A stretch of DNA of 64,000 nt from Ohtaekwangia kribbensis (GTDB taxonomy: Bacteria; Bacteroidota; Bacteroidia; Cytophagales; Cyclobacteriaceae): contig NZ_JBHTKA010000001.1 in assembly GCF_042676245.1 (NCBI RefSeq), positions 1,240,001-1,304,000 on the forward strand. Reading direction: 5' to 3'. A program made the position numbers and the translations under genes. Below are positions 36,147-44,268 of the stretch, piece by piece; position 1 is the stretch's first letter; every line of letters starts with the position of its first letter. A model generated the notes under the pieces. That model had not been told where the DNA came from, searched no databases, and saw only the letters and a program-made list of their open reading frames with translations.

Positions 36147-37918
36147 TACTGTCTTACTTTTACCTGTACAGCCCACTTCTCCAAAATGATTACCAGCTCT
36201 TCAAGGTTTACCGGCTTGCTGATATAGTCATCCATTCCGTTCTTCAAACATTCTTCACGATCGCCCTGCATGGCATTGGCCGTCATCGCTATAATTACTG
36301 GCTGGCTCTCCAGACACACGCGGATCATGCGCGTTGCTTCCAGGCCATCCATCTCCGGCATCTGCACATCCATCAGGATCAGATCGTAATTACGTTTACT
36401 CACTTCTTCGAGAACTTCTTTACCATTCTCGGCTATATCCGGATCGTACCCGAGCTTGCCGAGTATACGCATGGCCAGCTTCTGGTTCATACGGTTATCC
36501 TCCGCAATGAGTATGCGCAGCGGATACTTCTTGGAGAAGTCTGTTGTCAGTTTTGCTTTAGCCGGAGCAGCATTAACGGCAGAGACATCGCCTCTGTTCA
36601 GCAACGCGCTGAGCATGTGCTGGCTTAATATACTGTGGCGTATTGGTTTCGTTACCACCGAGCTGAATAACTCCGGATATTTTTTACTGCTCTCATCACC
36701 GATCGTGCTCATGAGTATAATCGGCAACTGCGGATGTTTCTTGCGTATGGCGAGCGACAATTCCATGCCATTCATTTCCGGCATCTGCATTTCGGCCAAC
36801 ACTAAATCTATACCGGCACCATGAGACAATAACTCCAATGCCTGTGCACCTGAGTCGGCAATTACCGGAATCAGTTTCCAATATGAAATTTCTTCTTTCA
36901 GAACATTACGTAATGTAGTGTTGTCTTCTACGATGAGTACGCGTTTACCTTCCACGCCCACCATATCCGGATTGCTGCGCAATGTATGCGAACCGGTATT
37001 AACAGGAACATTAAATTTAACAACGGTACCTTCATTTACCCAGCTTTCGATGCTGAACGATCCGCCCATAACCCCTACCAGACGATTGCTCAAAAACAAT
37101 CCTATACCGGACTGTTGCGCGCCTGATTGTGTAATGGTATTGCTGAGGAAACGCAGTTCATCTTCTGCTATACCTACACCGGAGTCGCGCACTTCAAAGC
37201 CAAGGTCCATTACACCATTCGGCTCTTCGTTACGTACCCATACTTCCACAAATATCTCTCCCTGCTTGGTAAACTTCACCGAGTTCTCAATCAGGTTGGT
37301 AAGTACCTGGCGAAGTCGCGTATTATCACCAATGATCTGCGAAGGTATGCGGTGGTCTACCTGGTATATTAACTCTATATCTTTCTGCGCGGCCTGCCCT
37401 GCGAAAATATCAAACACTTCTTCTATCGCGTTGCGCAGATCGAAATCGTTTTGTTCAAGCTCGGCTGCATTAGACTCCACTTTTGCATAGGACAACACAT
37501 CGCTCAAAAGTATATCATTGATAACGGTGAGTAAGCTTTCGCTACAATTGCGAATGGTATCATTAAAATCTTTCTGTTCGTTGGTCAGTTGTGTTTCCGA
37601 CAGCAACGTAACCATTCCCATAACACCGTTCATGGGAGTTCGTATTTCGTGGTTGATACGGCTCAGCAGGTTTTTCTTTTTCTTTTCTACTTCTGCTTTA
37701 TCCTCCAGTGCTTTTTGTTCGCGTTTACCGGAATATAGCAGCAACTCTGATTTTTCGTTCAGCATGCGTTTCAACTCGAGCTTATCGTGTTTGAGGCGAT
37801 TTATTTTTATCGACAACACAATCAGTAAAACGCATAGCAGCGCGGTAATGACAAGAATCTCCATCCATCCGAATGAAAGCATAAACATTGTCGAAGTAGC
37901 TGCAAAAAGAGATGTCAT
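36146..37918 (-). CDS. Membrane hybrid histidine kinase with a Glu-substituted receiver
   Basis: 590 residues from the ATG at 37918. One N-terminal membrane helix (about 18-40), coiled coil, HisKA (INHEIRTPMNG), HATPase (NLIENSVKF, RDSGVGIA, SGIGLFLSN), then two receivers. Receiver 1 has Glu376 (GAA at 36791-36793, LAEMQMPEM) where the two paralogues have the phospho-Asp (TDMQMP). Receiver 2 keeps Asp517 (LMDVQMPEMDG). Compared with its paralogues the HisKA has an extra short stretch (ILLSDVLSYAKVES). No periplasmic sensor is visible, so input may come from the beta-barrel or membrane protein encoded just upstream. Confidence 0.9.
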   Translation of the reverse strand: MTSLFAATSTMFMLSFGWMEILVITALLCVLLIVLSIKINRLKHDKLELKRMLNEKSELLLYSGKREQKALEDKAEVEKKKKNLLSRINHEIRTPMNGVMGMVTLLSETQLTNEQKDFNDTIRNCSESLLTVINDILLSDVLSYAKVESNAAELEQNDFDLRNAIEEVFDIFAGQAAQKDIELIYQVDHRIPSQIIGDNTRLRQVLTNLIENSVKFTKQGEIFVEVWVRNEEPNGVMDLGFEVRDSGVGIAEDELRFLSNTITQSGAQQSGIGLFLSNRLVGVMGGSFSIESWVNEGTVVKFNVPVNTGSHTLRSNPDMVGVEGKRVLIVEDNTTLRNVLKEEISYWKLIPVIADSGAQALELLSHGAGIDLVLAEMQMPEMNGMELSLAIRKKHPQLPIILMSTIGDESSKKYPELFSSVVTKPIRHSILSQHMLSALLNRGDVSAVNAAPAKAKLTTDFSKKYPLRILIAEDNRMNQKLAMRILGKLGYDPDIAENGKEVLEEVSKRNYDLILMDVQMPEMDGLEATRMIRVCLESQPVIIAMTANAMQGDREECLKNGMDDYISKPVNLEELVIILEKWAVQVKVRQ

Positions 37919-37930
37919 ATATATCAACTA

Positions 37931-38557
37931 TTAGGGGGTCTTTTTTGATGTCTCAATTCCAAGATTTATACCCAGCACGAAATACCGGCTGTTATCGAAG
38001 GTATTGAAACTATATATCGGTATACTCCATCTTCCAAACTCAAAACCAATTACGGCACCATGTTCAAACAACGCTGTATTTGCATGAAGCATCTGTGTAT
38101 GCTGCAAACTTAAGCCCAGGTAAAACCACGATGACACTTCATAGCCTACTTCAGACCAGCTGAAGAAAAAATCAGCCATTGGGTCCTGCGTTGAAAAAGT
38201 ATACTGCGACTGGGATGAGAAGAATAGTTTCTTCAATTCAACCGTAGTGTTCAATCCGGCAGAGCCACCATCAAAATCACCGGCAACAGCTCCCACAATA
38301 GGCGTTAATGTATACATCAGTCGTTTACGTTCGCCAGAAAATTTCTTTCCGGCATAAAGCGAAAATGTATTCTTCTCTTCGTAGTTATAGCGTGCTTCGG
38401 TATACCAGTTATTGGAAGTCTCAAAACTAACGATGGGCACAAACTCCACCGGTTGCTTTCCCTGTACGTAGTAATACTGCTCAACACCCGCCTGTCCGAA
38501 CACAGTTGTGCTGCACAACGCTATATATACCGATATGAAAATGATTTTACTTTTCAT
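37931..38557 (-). CDS. Predicted outer-membrane beta-barrel protein
   Basis: 208 residues. Signal peptide (about 1-21, IIFISVYIALCSTTVFGQ). The rest alternates polar and aromatic residues as in small outer-membrane barrels (WYTEARYNYEEKNTFSLYAGKKF, SWFYLGLSLQHTQ, YFVLGINLGIET at the end). No enzyme motif. It overlaps the preceding membrane-protein gene by 11 bp and lies 12 bp before the hybrid kinase, so it belongs to the signalling operon. A role in sensing or in supplying signal to the kinase is inferred from position only. Confidence 0.65.
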   Translation of the reverse strand: MKSKIIFISVYIALCSTTVFGQAGVEQYYYVQGKQPVEFVPIVSFETSNNWYTEARYNYEEKNTFSLYAGKKFSGERKRLMYTLTPIVGAVAGDFDGGSAGLNTTVELKKLFFSSQSQYTFSTQDPMADFFFSWSEVGYEVSSWFYLGLSLQHTQMLHANTALFEHGAVIGFEFGRWSIPIYSFNTFDNSRYFVLGINLGIETSKKTP

Positions 38558-39098
38558 TTTCGATAATGATTAATTCTGCTGTCGCCAGTTTATTCAGTAT
38601 GGATATATCTTTCAGGTGCGGATTCCAGTAGAACAGCAACAGATCGATCGGTCTCCACAAAAGCACCCAGCTGAAAATATCAAGGCTGTTACCGAATGCA
38701 GTATGAAAACGGTTATGCTCATCGAGAAACATGGGCACAAATCCCTGGCAGATTAATACCATAAAAAGACTGATGCCCAACAGTATCCAGCTTCGGTTTT
38801 TAAATCTTTTAAATTCCTTCTCGCGCATCTCCTTCTTCATCTGGTAATGCGTGCGTATAGCATACATCAACGGCTGCGCGTATTGCTTGTCTATTTCACT
38901 AATGCATTTAAACTTGTAGAATACGGCCGAGTATCGTTTCGCAGAAACGACCGATGTTCTGATATACTCTTCCAGCTGATGACTGAGTTGTCGCTTATAG
39001 ATCGGAGCCGGATCGTGACTATTAAAATAATTATTAATGGTTTGCCGATCTACCGTCAGGAAGATATCAATTTTGTCGGATGCAGCAGACTCGTCCAT
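38547..39098 (-). CDS. Membrane protein of unknown function
   Basis: 183 residues. The N-terminal 100 residues are predicted cytoplasmic and helical with many charges (RQLSHQLEEYIRTSV, YAIRTHYQMKKEMREKEFKRFKNR). Two membrane segments follow (about 103-122, WILLGISLFMVLICQGFV, and 140-158). The tail is short and polar. I do not recognise the family. The gene overlaps the beta-barrel gene by 11 bp and sits 55 bp after the HPt gene. The conserved tight spacing suggests that it works with the hybrid kinases, but no role can be assigned. Confidence 0.6.
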   Translation of the reverse strand: MDESAASDKIDIFLTVDRQTINNYFNSHDPAPIYKRQLSHQLEEYIRTSVVSAKRYSAVFYKFKCISEIDKQYAQPLMYAIRTHYQMKKEMREKEFKRFKNRSWILLGISLFMVLICQGFVPMFLDEHNRFHTAFGNSLDIFSWVLLWRPIDLLLFYWNPHLKDISILNKLATAELIIIENEK

Positions 39099-39153
39099 GT
39101 CTAGATATATACAATAAAACTGTTTTGCTAAAGTCTAAATGAACACTGGTGGT

Positions 39154-39498
39154 TTACTTGCTATCGTGCAGGCTGATGATAATCTCTGCACAGACCCTGT
39201 CAAGGTCCTGAGCTTGTTCAATGTTGGTGATATCGGCTTTTAACTGCTGCACGATGTCGAGCAGTTCGCGATCTTCCAACATATCGAGCGTAGCTTTTAT
39301 CTTGTGACAAACGCGCTGAAAGAGTACAACATCTTTCTGCTTGGTAGCTTCACCCAATACCTGTTGCATTTCCTGAAGGTTATCGATCATCAGGTCGGTT
39401 ATCTCTTTTTTGAATTCAGGATCACCGTCTGTGTAAGCATCGAAATCGATAAAAAGGGGTCTTCGGGCTGAATCGGTTGAAGTTCTGAAGGTCCTCAT
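39154..39498 (-). CDS. HPt phosphotransfer protein (hybrid-kinase operon)
   Basis: 114 residues with one HPt domain. VCHKIKATLDML carries the phospho-His65 and the following Lys and Thr. About 30 residues precede the helix bundle (SARRPLFIDFDAYTDGDPEFKKEI). The gene is first in the operon 39498-31857, upstream of two hybrid kinases that end in receivers, for which it is the obvious phosphate acceptor. Promoter e lies 23 nt before the ATG. Together with the HPt at 817-1263 it is one of two HPt proteins under the same promoter class. Confidence 0.85.
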   Translation of the reverse strand: MRTFRTSTDSARRPLFIDFDAYTDGDPEFKKEITDLMIDNLQEMQQVLGEATKQKDVVLFQRVCHKIKATLDMLEDRELLDIVQQLKADITNIEQAQDLDRVCAEIIISLHDSK

Positions 39499-39521
39499 AT
39501 ACAGTATGTGTTATGTTGAAG

Positions 39522-39567
39522 CAAAGATGCCGGGTCTGGGGGCGGTATAAATCAGGAGAAAACTGAT
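39522..39567 (-). promoter_or_regulatory. Shared-class promoter, site e (HPt/hybrid-kinase operon)
   Basis: Minus strand: AAAATCAG within ATCAG-N7-CTGAT at 39551-39567, a 25-nt spacer, then TTTG at 39522-39525. Both repeat halves are perfect. An extra AATCAG at 39574-39579 makes a second palindrome, CTGATTTT-TT-AAAATCAG, overlapping the upstream half. Confidence 0.72.
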
Positions 39568-39920
39568 TTTAAAAAATCAGGACAAACGGGTGAATAAGCA
39601 GAATGATGACCCTGGAAAAAGGCTTTTCCACGCTCGTGGAAGAGTATTTAGAACTGAATAGAGTACAACGCCAAGCGCTCCGGAGTAAGGTGTTTCTTAC
39701 CGGAGTTAAAAATATAACGGGAAAGCTGTTTTTCTGCAGCCTTCGTGTTTTCAACAGGAAAAAGGAAATCTGGATCTGACAGTGAAGCTATCAGATATGT
39801 CTTAGAAAGCGTCAGGAAATTCCTGATGTCCTGAGGCCTTCCCTTAGAATGGTATATCAGGAGGGGAATGCTGCTGCATCCGGAACGCGAATGTTATGTG
39901 GCGGCATCGCCCGTAACAGA
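39568..39920. other. 353-bp gap rich in palindromes
   Basis: No gene is supported. Inverted repeats seen: CCACG-CT-CGTGG (39629-39640), ATCTGA-N11-TCAGAT (near 39774-39796) and GTCAG-N7-CTGAT (39811-39827). The last resembles the shared-class operator, but no TTTG lies 25 nt away on either strand. A 61-residue minus-strand frame at 39569-39754 has no good start and looks spurious. Confidence 0.4.
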
Positions 39921-40088
39921 CTAAGATTCCTTAACGGTCTCTATATTTTTCAGTCGTTCCTTCTCAACGGTTATAATGCTCTGGCCCATGATGATGCTAT
40001 AAACAGTCTTGGCTTTGTTGATGGCTTTAACAACGGACACAGGGGTTTTACCGTCCAGCAGATACTGACGGCCATTTTCGATTTCCAT
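39921..40088 (-). CDS. Small basic protein of unknown function
   Basis: 55 residues from ATG at 40088 to TAG at 39921. The sequence is polar and well balanced (MEIENGRQYLLDGKTP, VVKAINKAKTVYSIIMG, TVEKERLKNIETVKES) with an amphipathic pattern that fits a small folded domain. It starts 48 bp after the gene ending at 40137, on the same strand, and is probably cotranscribed. No family recognised. An 84-residue frame on the opposite strand lacks a good start. Confidence 0.55.
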   Translation of the reverse strand: MEIENGRQYLLDGKTPVSVVKAINKAKTVYSIIMGQSIITVEKERLKNIETVKES

Positions 40089-40136
40089 ATAATTTGTTTT
40101 TAAAAAGAATCATGCAGAAGATCTAGTCTTCTATTA

Positions 40137-40484
40137 TCAATAGGTATATTTTTTAAAGAGCGCGCTGATCTCCTGAACAAAACGTTGCTGGTGTTGCACC
40201 TGGTTAATGATGGCAACATTGCCGGAGTCTTTTATCTCTTTGATGAGTGCAGCGTAATGCACCAGGTCTACGGGAGCAGACCAGAGTTCTTTCAGATCGC
40301 GTTTCAGAAATTCGTTTTTTATAGCACTTACTTTCTCAAGACCGTAGTGTTCTGAAAAGTAGGCACGGATAGCTTCATCTTCCTGGTAAAATTCTATTAG
40401 TGTGTTACGGGTTTGCCGAATGAGTTCGATAATCTTCTCCGTTGATAACCTCAACACCTCAACCTCTGCCGGTATGTTTGACAT
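40137..40484 (-). CDS. Helical protein of unknown function
   Basis: 115 residues from the ATG at 40484. Almost entirely helical by composition (EVEVLRLSTEKIIELIRQTR, SAIKNEFLKRDLKELW, QHQQRFVQEISALFKKYTY), without Cys, membrane segment or signal peptide. It resembles a four-helix bundle but shows no HPt-type histidine motif. It lies 52 bp after the terminal part of a low-confidence frame and 48 bp before the small gene at 39921. No function can be given. Confidence 0.6.
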   Translation of the reverse strand: MSNIPAEVEVLRLSTEKIIELIRQTRNTLIEFYQEDEAIRAYFSEHYGLEKVSAIKNEFLKRDLKELWSAPVDLVHYAALIKEIKDSGNVAIINQVQHQQRFVQEISALFKKYTY

Positions 40485-40492
40485 AAGACGAA

Positions 40493-40708
40493 TCAATGTT
40501 CAATGATACTACAAAAAGATTTCAACAACATAATTTTCTTGCCTTGCAAATCCAGAAAATCTTCATTGTTTCTCAACTCCCTGTCTATTACAAGGAAAGA
40601 ATCGAAAAAATTCCTGTGCCTCTGCCTATAACTTCTAAAAAAATGTGTCAATAGTATTTTTTTACCAGTCATTTCATGGTAAAATTTTACTACTCCCAAA
40701 CTATACAT
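40493..40708 (-). CDS. Possible small basic protein
   Basis: About 71 residues if it starts at the ATG 40708; an ATG at 40768 would make it 91 but would overlap the start codon of the opposite gene. It is rich in Lys, Arg and Phe (FYHEMTGKKILLTHFF, SYRQRHRNFFDSFLVIDREL). The region is clearly more AT-rich than its neighbours. It ends 8 bp before the start of the next gene. Evidence is limited to the open frame and the spacing. Confidence 0.35.
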   Translation of the reverse strand: MYSLGVVKFYHEMTGKKILLTHFFRSYRQRHRNFFDSFLVIDRELRNNEDFLDLQGKKIMLLKSFCSIIEH

Positions 40709-40766
40709 TCTATTGTGTATTTGTAGTATTACATCCATCCAAACACCTGTTATAATTTCATACCCC

Positions 40767-40994
40767 ATGGAGTTTAATACCGAAGCTCATCTGAAAATAC
40801 GATACCAGAAACACCTGTACGTTGTTTTCTTTGATGAACACCCGGACGTTCTTACATGCGATGACTGCTGTAAAATTGTGCTGCATCCCATCTGGAAAGA
40901 CTGGATCGTACGTATCACCAGTCCTTCGGTACGGCAGCTGATGACTGTTACCAAAGCAGACTGTGCCTTTGAAAGAAGTGATGTATTGCAATAA
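40767..40994 (+). CDS. Small protein of unknown function
   Basis: 75 residues from the ATG at 40767. Beta-strand-rich start (HLKIRYQKHLYVVFFDEHPDV), then CDDCCKIVLHP, and a polar end (TSPSVRQLMTVTKADCAFE). The Cys-x2-CC group could bind metal, but this is speculative. Upstream lies GTAAAATTTTAC, a perfect 12-bp palindrome (40679-40690), and a TTTG element at 40720-40723. A short hairpin with T run follows (41015-41031). Confidence 0.55.
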   Translation: MEFNTEAHLKIRYQKHLYVVFFDEHPDVLTCDDCCKIVLHPIWKDWIVRITSPSVRQLMTVTKADCAFERSDVLQ

Positions 40995-41014
40995 ACTATA
41001 TAATTCATGTATAG

Positions 41015-41031
41015 AACCTGTTTAGGTTTTT
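41015..41031 (+). terminator. Short hairpin with T run
   Basis: AACCT and AGGTT pair around GTTT, followed by T residues. It lies 20 bp after the small plus-strand gene and just before the convergent cheR stop. The stem is only 5 bp, so support is weak. Confidence 0.35.
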
Positions 41032-41039
41032 ACCTGTTG

Positions 41040-41885
41040 CTATAGTCTTACAAATATTTTTGCTTCTATATCCAGTACATCAAATTGATGCGGATCAATC
41101 AACGGCATTACCGCATCGTAGAAGCCAATGATCAGAAGCCCGCCAGGCTTCAGCGAGTCGTAGAACTTTTTCAGTAGTTTAAGTTTGGCTCCGCTGTCAA
41201 AATAGATCATAACATTGCGGCAGAAAATAATATCAAGGTTTACAGGAAACGGATCGGTAATCAGGTTATGATATTCAAATGATACATGTCGTATCAGGTC
41301 GCTGTGCATTTGAAACGTGCCTTTACCAGATGTGGAGTATCGCTTTAAAGAACCAAACGGATTAAACTCCTTGTAATTTTGCTCATACTCCGGGAACTTC
41401 AATGCATGATAGCCACCCCGTTGTGCCTGTTCAATGGCTTGTTTGCTGATGTCGGTAGCCCAGGCAGTAACGTTATTGGCGAATACCGACTCCCGTAACA
41501 CAATGCCGAAAGTATAAATCTCTTCCCCTGATGAGCAGCCGGCATGCCATATAGCCAGTTCACTTTTTTTTACGAGATCGTTGTTTAACAGGTATTGCAT
41601 TTTTCTCCAGAGCACAGGGTCTCTGAACATGGCGGTAAGGCCAACGCTAACCTCATCCATGAAGGTATAGATAAACGTTCTGTCGCGGAGTATCAGCCGC
41701 CACAGAGCGTGTATGGAATCGACATTAAAAACTCCGAGTACACGGATCACCCTGCGCTTCAGCGACAACCGTTCATAGCAGGTAAAATCAATACCATGCC
41801 GTTGAAAGATTGCCTGGGTTAGCGACTGAAGTTCTTCGTCTGAAACCGTTAAAGATTCTACAGGTTTACCAGGTCTGTCATTCAT
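41040..41885 (-). CDS. cheR: Chemoreceptor methyltransferase CheR
   Basis: 281 residues. The helical N-terminal part (LSLKRRVIRVL) contacts receptors, and the catalytic part has the SAM-binding motif AIWHAGCSSGEE (about 111-122) plus LDIIFCRNVMIYFD. LTAMFRDP corresponds to the usual substrate loop. CheR methylates receptor glutamates during adaptation. No tetratricopeptide extension is present. It is the last gene of the chemosensory operon, 65 bp after the CheC-like gene. Confidence 0.93.
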   Translation of the reverse strand: MNDRPGKPVESLTVSDEELQSLTQAIFQRHGIDFTCYERLSLKRRVIRVLGVFNVDSIHALWRLILRDRTFIYTFMDEVSVGLTAMFRDPVLWRKMQYLLNNDLVKKSELAIWHAGCSSGEEIYTFGIVLRESVFANNVTAWATDISKQAIEQAQRGGYHALKFPEYEQNYKEFNPFGSLKRYSTSGKGTFQMHSDLIRHVSFEYHNLITDPFPVNLDIIFCRNVMIYFDSGAKLKLLKKFYDSLKPGGLLIIGFYDAVMPLIDPHQFDVLDIEAKIFVRL

Positions 41886-41950
41886 ACATTATCACTTTAC
41901 TCACGCACCCGGTTGATTTTCTCACATCGGACATTACCGCTATATATACT

Positions 41951-42565
41951 TCAGGAGTGTACGGGTTTCGATTCGATCCTGTCAAATATATCCTGGTCTA
42001 CCACCCATATAAAGCAAGGTCGCAGTTCCGGATATTTATCAAAAGTGAATTGAATGGCATTGATATATACCGACTCCGCTTCTTCTGCGAAATCATCGTA
42101 GATCATGTTCTTCAGATTGCAGTTGAATGGATTTACCAGCATCGGGATATTGCCATACATGTTCAGATGCAAGGCATTGGACAGTTTCGAGATAACGGAA
42201 GCCGAAAGAATGTTATCAAGTTCTTTCACAAGCTCTTCCTTAAAATCCATCACAGCATCATGGGTGCCGTATGCGCGCTGCGAGAGCTGATCGAGCTCGC
42301 GTGTATTTAACAACAGGTAACTTTTACCACACACTTCGCCAATCACATCGGTAGCAACCAACAAGTTTGCATCATGCCTGCCAATCTGCGCCATGTATTC
42401 GGTTTCATCATCGGCCACAACATGTAGCCCCTGATGCGTTCTCACATAACCGATGTCCGCACCAATAAATTTGGAAAACGAGTGGGCTGCATTTATGTAG
42501 CCGCTCTCGAATGCTTCCAGCACACGTACGCCAGATTCCGTTTTTAGTCTGTCCGGTATGATCAT
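41951..42565 (-). CDS. CheC-like chemotaxis phosphatase
   Basis: 204 residues. Two CheC-type halves are visible: INAAHSFSKFIGADIG near residue 25 and a second helix pair with E115-x2-N118-x22-P141 (KELDNILSASV, then GNIP), the phosphatase motif of CheC/CheX/FliY proteins. Only one active site appears complete; the usual D/S four positions before Glu is a Glu here. CheC dephosphorylates CheY-P and binds CheD, whose gene is four genes upstream. ATG overlaps the cheA stop (ATGA). Confidence 0.7.
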   Translation of the reverse strand: MIIPDRLKTESGVRVLEAFESGYINAAHSFSKFIGADIGYVRTHQGLHVVADDETEYMAQIGRHDANLLVATDVIGEVCGKSYLLLNTRELDQLSQRAYGTHDAVMDFKEELVKELDNILSASVISKLSNALHLNMYGNIPMLVNPFNCNLKNMIYDDFAEEAESVYINAIQFTFDKYPELRPCFIWVVDQDIFDRIESKPVHS

Positions 42566-44268
42566 AAACTTATTTTATTATGTTGTGTATGATTGACTGT
42601 ATTTAATATACCCGGGATGCTTAGCACAAGGCATACCTTGCCATTGCCCAGGATGGTGACTCCGCTGATAAATGAAACACCATCGGCAGGTTTTTGCAGC
42701 GGTTTTTCAATGATCTCTTTCTGTTGCAGCAATTTGTCAACTATAAAACCAACCAACCTGCCGTTAAAGGAAACAACAACAATCTCGAGTTTGGCTTCCG
42801 GATGAAATCGTTCAAGTGTTGCCATACTACTTCGCTCCTGCCGGAACAGGTCATTGAGAAATATCAGCGATATTGTTCTGCCCTGATAAACTGTAATCAA
42901 CCCGTTTGCTACTGTATGTATATCTGATTTATAAACGGATATAACGCGTTCGGTATACGACAGCGGAATGGCAAATGTCTCATTGTCCAACTCAAACAAC
43001 AACGTTGCCTTAACAGCCATGGAAGAGGGAAGTCGCAGGAAGAACGTGGTTCCCTCGCCCACCTTCGTTTCAATATGTACTGTGCCACCAATAGAATCCA
43101 GCGCCCTCTTCACTACATCCATTCCAACACCTCTGCCGGCAAGCGAGGTAACTTCATCCATTGTGGAGAAGCCGGGCTCGAAGATCAGCATTATAATATC
43201 ACGATCGCTCCATTGAGATGCATCAGCCAGTGTAAGTATACCTTTCTCTACGGCTCTTTTCCGAATGCGCGCGGCATCTATACCTCCACCATCATCCTGT
43301 ATAGCGATGATCACGATATCAGACTCACTGCTGGCTTCAAGCGTAACGGTTCCATACTCTGGTTTACCACTTTGTTTCCGTGCTTCCGGTTTTTCTATAC
43401 CGTGTCCGATAGCATTACGCACCAGGTGGATAAGAGAGTCGCTGATTACCTGGAGTATATTTCGATCAATCTCAGTCTCTGTACCTTTCAGTTTCAGACT
43501 AACATTTTTCTCTTCCTTCGAGGCGGCATCGCGCACAATGCGATGGAATTTATTGAAGAGAAAATCAACGGGAACGAGCCGCACATCCATCACCGAATAT
43601 TGCAAATCGGATGATATACGGTTGAGTCGCGAATACTCGCTGGCACTGTGCATGCCCGATGCAATAATACGATCGCGTTCGATCACCAACTCTCCTACCA
43701 GGTTCAGCAGGTTATCAAGCTTTTGAACCGGCACCTGCACAAGATGCGAAAACGACAGCTTTGTCGCTGTATCAATATGATCTTCATCATCATTCTGCAG
43801 CATATCCAGCAGTTCGGGTGCTATTGCATTTTCGTAACCGGAGGCCGCGGGTACAGTTTCATCTATACTTTGTGATCGTTCTGCCAGCGCAGAACGCAGC
43901 ATTACTTCCAGCTTGGTTTTTATACCCCTATATTTTACTTCTCTCGGGTTTTTAACAGCATCGATCAATTCGTTCAGTATATCGGCAGCTTTATAAACCG
44001 ACACAAACATCTCGGAGCTGATGATAACTTTACCTTCGCGCACCGCCCCGAAAAGATCTTCCAGCACATGGGCGAGTTCGGCAATGTGTTCAAAGCCCAT
44101 ACCCGTAGCGTTGCCTTTCAATGTGTGGGTAATGCGAAATAACGCATGAACCGATTTTATATCTTCAGGATTCTTCTCCAGAACAATCAGGAGCCGGTTG
44201 ATCTCGTTAAAGTTCTCGATTGCTTCCGTCAGAAATATATCGCGGTATTCTTCTTCTTTTGTACTCAT
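42562..44268 (-). CDS. cheA: Chemotaxis histidine kinase CheA
   Basis: 568 residues, shorter than the usual 650-700. P1 HPt domain has His48 (RITHTLKGNATGMGF). The CheY/CheB-binding P2 domain seems absent; residues about 125-170 are only a linker. Dimerisation helices (LDNLLNLVGELVIERDR), ATPase (LVRNAIGHGIE, DDGGGID, GRGVGMDVVK) and the CheW-like P5 (KATLLFELDNETFAIPL) follow. It overlaps its neighbours by ATGA on both sides (44265-44268 and 42562-42565). Confidence 0.95.
   Translation of the reverse strand: MSTKEEEYRDIFLTEAIENFNEINRLLIVLEKNPEDIKSVHALFRITHTLKGNATGMGFEHIAELAHVLEDLFGAVREGKVIISSEMFVSVYKAADILNELIDAVKNPREVKYRGIKTKLEVMLRSALAERSQSIDETVPAASGYENAIAPELLDMLQNDDEDHIDTATKLSFSHLVQVPVQKLDNLLNLVGELVIERDRIIASGMHSASEYSRLNRISSDLQYSVMDVRLVPVDFLFNKFHRIVRDAASKEEKNVSLKLKGTETEIDRNILQVISDSLIHLVRNAIGHGIEKPEARKQSGKPEYGTVTLEASSESDIVIIAIQDDGGGIDAARIRKRAVEKGILTLADASQWSDRDIIMLIFEPGFSTMDEVTSLAGRGVGMDVVKRALDSIGGTVHIETKVGEGTTFFLRLPSSMAVKATLLFELDNETFAIPLSYTERVISVYKSDIHTVANGLITVYQGRTISLIFLNDLFRQERSSMATLERFHPEAKLEIVVVSFNGRLVGFIVDKLLQQKEIIEKPLQKPADGVSFISGVTILGNGKVCLVLSIPGILNTVNHTQHNKISL

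Noticed and set aside
39569..39754. 61-residue minus-strand frame
   Set aside because: It starts with TTG, contains palindromes and has no coding character.
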